Assembly: GCA_029933115.1 (NCBI GenBank)
Contig: JAOZOT010000184.1
Coordinates: 1 to 6,929, forward strand
Source: Anaerolineae bacterium
GTDB lineage: Bacteria > Chloroflexota > Anaerolineae > E26-bin7
DNA length: 6,929 nt
Reading direction: 5' to 3'
The number at the start of each line of letters is the position of its first letter. Position 1 is the first letter of the stretch. A program made the position numbers and the translations under genes. Positions 4,698 through 6,929 of this stretch are shown piece by piece. Below the pieces are notes generated by a model. The model did not search any database, was not told the origin of the DNA, and saw nothing but the letters and a program-made list of their open reading frames with translations.

Positions 4698-6929
4698 CTA
4701 CCTGATGAAACTGGCCGTCCACCGGGGCAAATCAGGCTTGGGCTCCAGCGCCTGCCAATCCTCGTCGGTCAGGCGCTCGCTCATGGGCTGCTTGAACTCG
4801 TAGTAGGAGAAGACACCGCCCTGGGCCACCACCTGCTGACCCTCCACCGGAGCGACGACATAGATGGTGAAGGCGTCGCCCACGCCCTCCTCTAGCACCT
4901 GGCCGGAATTGCCCTCGGTGTGCACATCGGCCACGATGGCCATCTGCTCGTCGGCCTCGGAAGTGATCTGGCCCGCCACCTCGACCGAGAAGGTGGTGAT
5001 GCCCTCCAGGAAATCGCCGATGTTGCGGATCTGAGCGTACTCCTCCTCGGTCAACGCCTGGCCGGACAGTTCCTTCTCGGCCATCGTCTTGAGGGACAGC
5101 AGAAGCGACTCCATCTGATTGAGCTTGTCCGTGTATTCCGGGTTCAACAGACCGCGGTCTTTCAGCCCCACCCGCATCTGCTTGCACAGGGCGGCCAGGC
5201 GGGCGTAGACCTCGGGCTGGGGTTCCACGTACCCTTTGGCCGGCTCCGGTTCAGGCATGAGGCCCGTGGCCATGACGGTGTAGCTCTGCTTGGCGTAGAG
5301 GATGGTGTCGTGGCGCAACTCGGTCCAGGAGCCCAGGAAAGCGTTCAGATCCTTGTCCACCCAGGCCTCGTTCTGCATGAAAACGGGGTAGCCTTCGCCT
5401 TTCACCTCCAGCAGCGGCCGCAGCGAATAGAGCCAGCTCCAATACAGGTTCTCCACCCACTGCTCGGCGGGCAACGCAGCGAATTCCCCACGCAGTTTGG
5501 CCAACTGCTCCGGATAGCCGTCGTACTCGGCATCGCCCTCGGCTTCGATGATCTCCTCAGCCCGCCGGGAACCCAGCACTGCGGCTATGTCCAATCCGCG
5601 CGGGAAGCCGCGGATGGGCCCAGCCATCGAGTCAACCAGGGTAAAGGGCCGGCCTGTACCCTGGTAGAGCTTTACCTTGTCGTAAACCAACTGTTGGAAA
5701 ATGTAGGAGTCAGGAATGAATCGCTGGCCCATGAAGCGGAAGCCCTTGGTCACCTCCTCCGGCTCCTCCTGGTCGGTGACGAGTGAGGAGACAATCTTGG
5801 GTGGGCGCAAGGTCATGGCCTTCTCGATGAAGGTGTCCAACCTGGCTTCGTCTTCCAGGTCGCCCAGGTTCAGGCTCTCGCCGTAGACCTCCTTGAGCAC
5901 CTGCCCGTAGTCGTAAACGTTCAGGTCATCGGTTTTGCCCACGAAAAAGACCGTCGGCTCGTAGATGCGCTCCCAGACGGCCAGCGCCGGCCGATTGTCC
6001 ACGCTGGCGCTCTGCAAGGCGGCCACGATGAGGATAGCCTGACGGGTCTCCATCCGCCCCTTCTGCACGTCCTCCGGCCTGTCGCCTGGTTTCAGGCGGA
6101 ACATCATCCGCCCGTACCACATCATAGCCTTGAAGTAACGCTCAAAGGTCTCGTTGCGGGTGTAGTGGCCCCGGGGCACGTATTGGCTGTAATCTTCTTT
6201 GTAGCCAAAGATGGGCGAATCGGCAAAGCCCTGATGGGCCTCGATGAGGGCAAGCTCGGCCTGGACCACGTCTTGCACCTCAGAGGGGACGGTCACGTCT
6301 GGGGCGAGCAGCGTCGAGGCCACAGCGAAAAAGGCCACGTTGCGCCTGGCCGCTTCTTGAACCTGTCCCGAGGCGCTTTTATATTGCTGCAAAGAAGCGG
6401 TCAGCATGGCCTCGTTCAGCCCTCGCAGGTCATCCACGAAATGTTCGATCTCGGCGAAGCGCAAGGTGTAATCGTAGAGGATGTGATAAGTGTGGAGCAA
6501 GGCGTCGGTGGTGACAAAGATGGGTTGGCCCTGGTCCTTGGCCGCCTGGTAAATCCGGTAGATTTGCTTTGCTCCGCCGGGCACCACCACAAAGCCGTTC
6601 TGTTCCAGCAGGGCCCGTTGCTCGTCGCTGAGGGCCGGCAGGACATCAGGATTGGCCACGCTGTTCAGGTCAACAGTGTATGGCTGAACAGACGGTTCCA
6701 CCTCCACCAAGTATGGCTCGTAAGCGGCGAAGGTGCCCGGCACAGCCTCGGCGATGGCCCGGGCCACCGGGACCGCCGTGGGAGGCGGCGTCGGTGTCGG
6801 GGCCTCGGTGGGGATAGATTGAGGAGAAACGCTTTCTGGCGTAGCCGTGGGCTCCTCGGCCGGGCTTGGCCGCTGGGGCAGACAGGCCGCCAGCAAGGTG
6901 ATGATCAAGAGCAGCAGGGGAAAGTAAAG
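4698..6929 (-). CDS. DUF3160 lipoprotein, 5' end beyond the window
   Basis: At least 743 residues are open to the right edge, so the true start is outside; the TTG at 6908 is not needed as a start. The first visible residues (L-Y-F-P-L-L-L-L-I-I-T-L-L-A-A-C) are the hydrophobic core and lipobox (L-A-A-C) of a lipoprotein signal, followed by a Pro/Thr/Glu-rich linker of about 38 residues. Counting from the TTG, the DUF3160 domain runs from about residue 76 to 736, with T-D-A-L-L-H-T-Y-H (134-142), R-G-H-Y-T (246-250), W-Y-G-R-M-M-F-R (264-271), W-S-W-L-Y (490-494) and V-H-T-E-G-N (662-667). The protein would be exported and anchored on the outer face of the membrane. Biochemical function is unknown for the family. 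It is intact apart from the missing N-terminal codons. A degraded copy of its last 17 codons lies downstream. Confidence 0.88.
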   Translation of the reverse strand, partial: LYFPLLLLIITLLAACLPQRPSPAEEPTATPESVSPQSIPTEAPTPTPPPTAVPVARAIAEAVPGTFAAYEPYLVEVEPSVQPYTVDLNSVANPDVLPALSDEQRALLEQNGFVVVPGGAKQIYRIYQAAKDQGQPIFVTTDALLHTYHILYDYTLRFAEIEHFVDDLRGLNEAMLTASLQQYKSASGQVQEAARRNVAFFAVASTLLAPDVTVPSEVQDVVQAELALIEAHQGFADSPIFGYKEDYSQYVPRGHYTRNETFERYFKAMMWYGRMMFRLKPGDRPEDVQKGRMETRQAILIVAALQSASVDNRPALAVWERIYEPTVFFVGKTDDLNVYDYGQVLKEVYGESLNLGDLEDEARLDTFIEKAMTLRPPKIVSSLVTDQEEPEEVTKGFRFMGQRFIPDSYIFQQLVYDKVKLYQGTGRPFTLVDSMAGPIRGFPRGLDIAAVLGSRRAEEIIEAEGDAEYDGYPEQLAKLRGEFAALPAEQWVENLYWSWLYSLRPLLEVKGEGYPVFMQNEAWVDKDLNAFLGSWTELRHDTILYAKQSYTVMATGLMPEPEPAKGYVEPQPEVYARLAALCKQMRVGLKDRGLLNPEYTDKLNQMESLLLSLKTMAEKELSGQALTEEEYAQIRNIGDFLEGITTFSVEVAGQITSEADEQMAIVADVHTEGNSGQVLEEGVGDAFTIYVVAPVEGQQVVAQGGVFSYYEFKQPMSERLTDEDWQALEPKPDLPRWTASFIR

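Noticed and set aside
4920..5786. 288-codon plus-strand open frame opposite the DUF3160 gene
   Set aside because: It is a mirror of the codon bias in the real minus-strand gene, with His/Leu/Gly-rich composition and no family features.
1..6929. CRISPR array, tRNA or rRNA gene, intact insertion sequence
   Set aside because: No regularly spaced direct repeats, no cloverleaf with a T-loop, no rRNA-like blocks and no transposase frame were found.

Overview
The window looks like a stretch of a moderately GC-rich bacterial chromosome. The best guess is a member of the Chloroflexota (an Anaerolineae-like lineage). The clues are a DUF3160 lipoprotein with a Pro/Thr-rich linker, a DUF92 membrane protein, a HEAT-repeat protein coupled to an AEC permease, frequent GTG/TTG starts, and short GTAG-headed hairpin repeats between genes. 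This assignment rests on family knowledge and style; no marker gene is present.

Layout. Positions 1-52 (minus) may hold the start of a gene running off the left edge. Positions 53-329 have no other gene and hold a cluster of inverted hairpin repeats that resemble two REP pairs (REPIN/BIME), plus a long imperfect inverted repeat. A minus-strand block follows, read right to left: a DUF92 integral membrane protein (TTG start at 3174), a terminator-like hairpin, a promoter, a HEAT-repeat protein (GTG start at 2205), and an AEC-family permease whose start overlaps the HEAT stop. The HEAT and AEC genes are very probably one translationally coupled unit.

Positions 3175-3420 are a dense divergent control region. 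It holds a strong palindrome, a third copy of a 13-bp repeat, a minus-strand promoter for the DUF92 gene, a minus-directed intrinsic terminator with no obvious gene in front of it, and a perfect-consensus TTGACA-N17-TATAAT promoter reading right. That promoter drives a plus-strand, visibly AT-richer island: an HTH (excisionase-like) antitoxin, a PIN-domain VapC-type toxin overlapping it by one base, and an 88-aa DUF4177-like protein. The island ends at a 12-bp bidirectional terminator hairpin.

The right third (4698-6929, minus) is a large DUF3160 lipoprotein whose N-terminal codons lie beyond the window edge. Just downstream of its stop, after a second terminator, is a 17-codon degraded duplicate of the gene's own 3' end. 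The gene tail was therefore duplicated, or a tandem paralogue was lost.

The main points of interest are the inverted pairs of 21-bp GTAGT/TTCA hairpin units, the relic of the DUF3160 3' end, and the apparent insertion of the toxin-antitoxin island among minus-strand genes next to an orphan terminator. I found no clear new multi-gene system. The three-gene TA operon is the nearest candidate.
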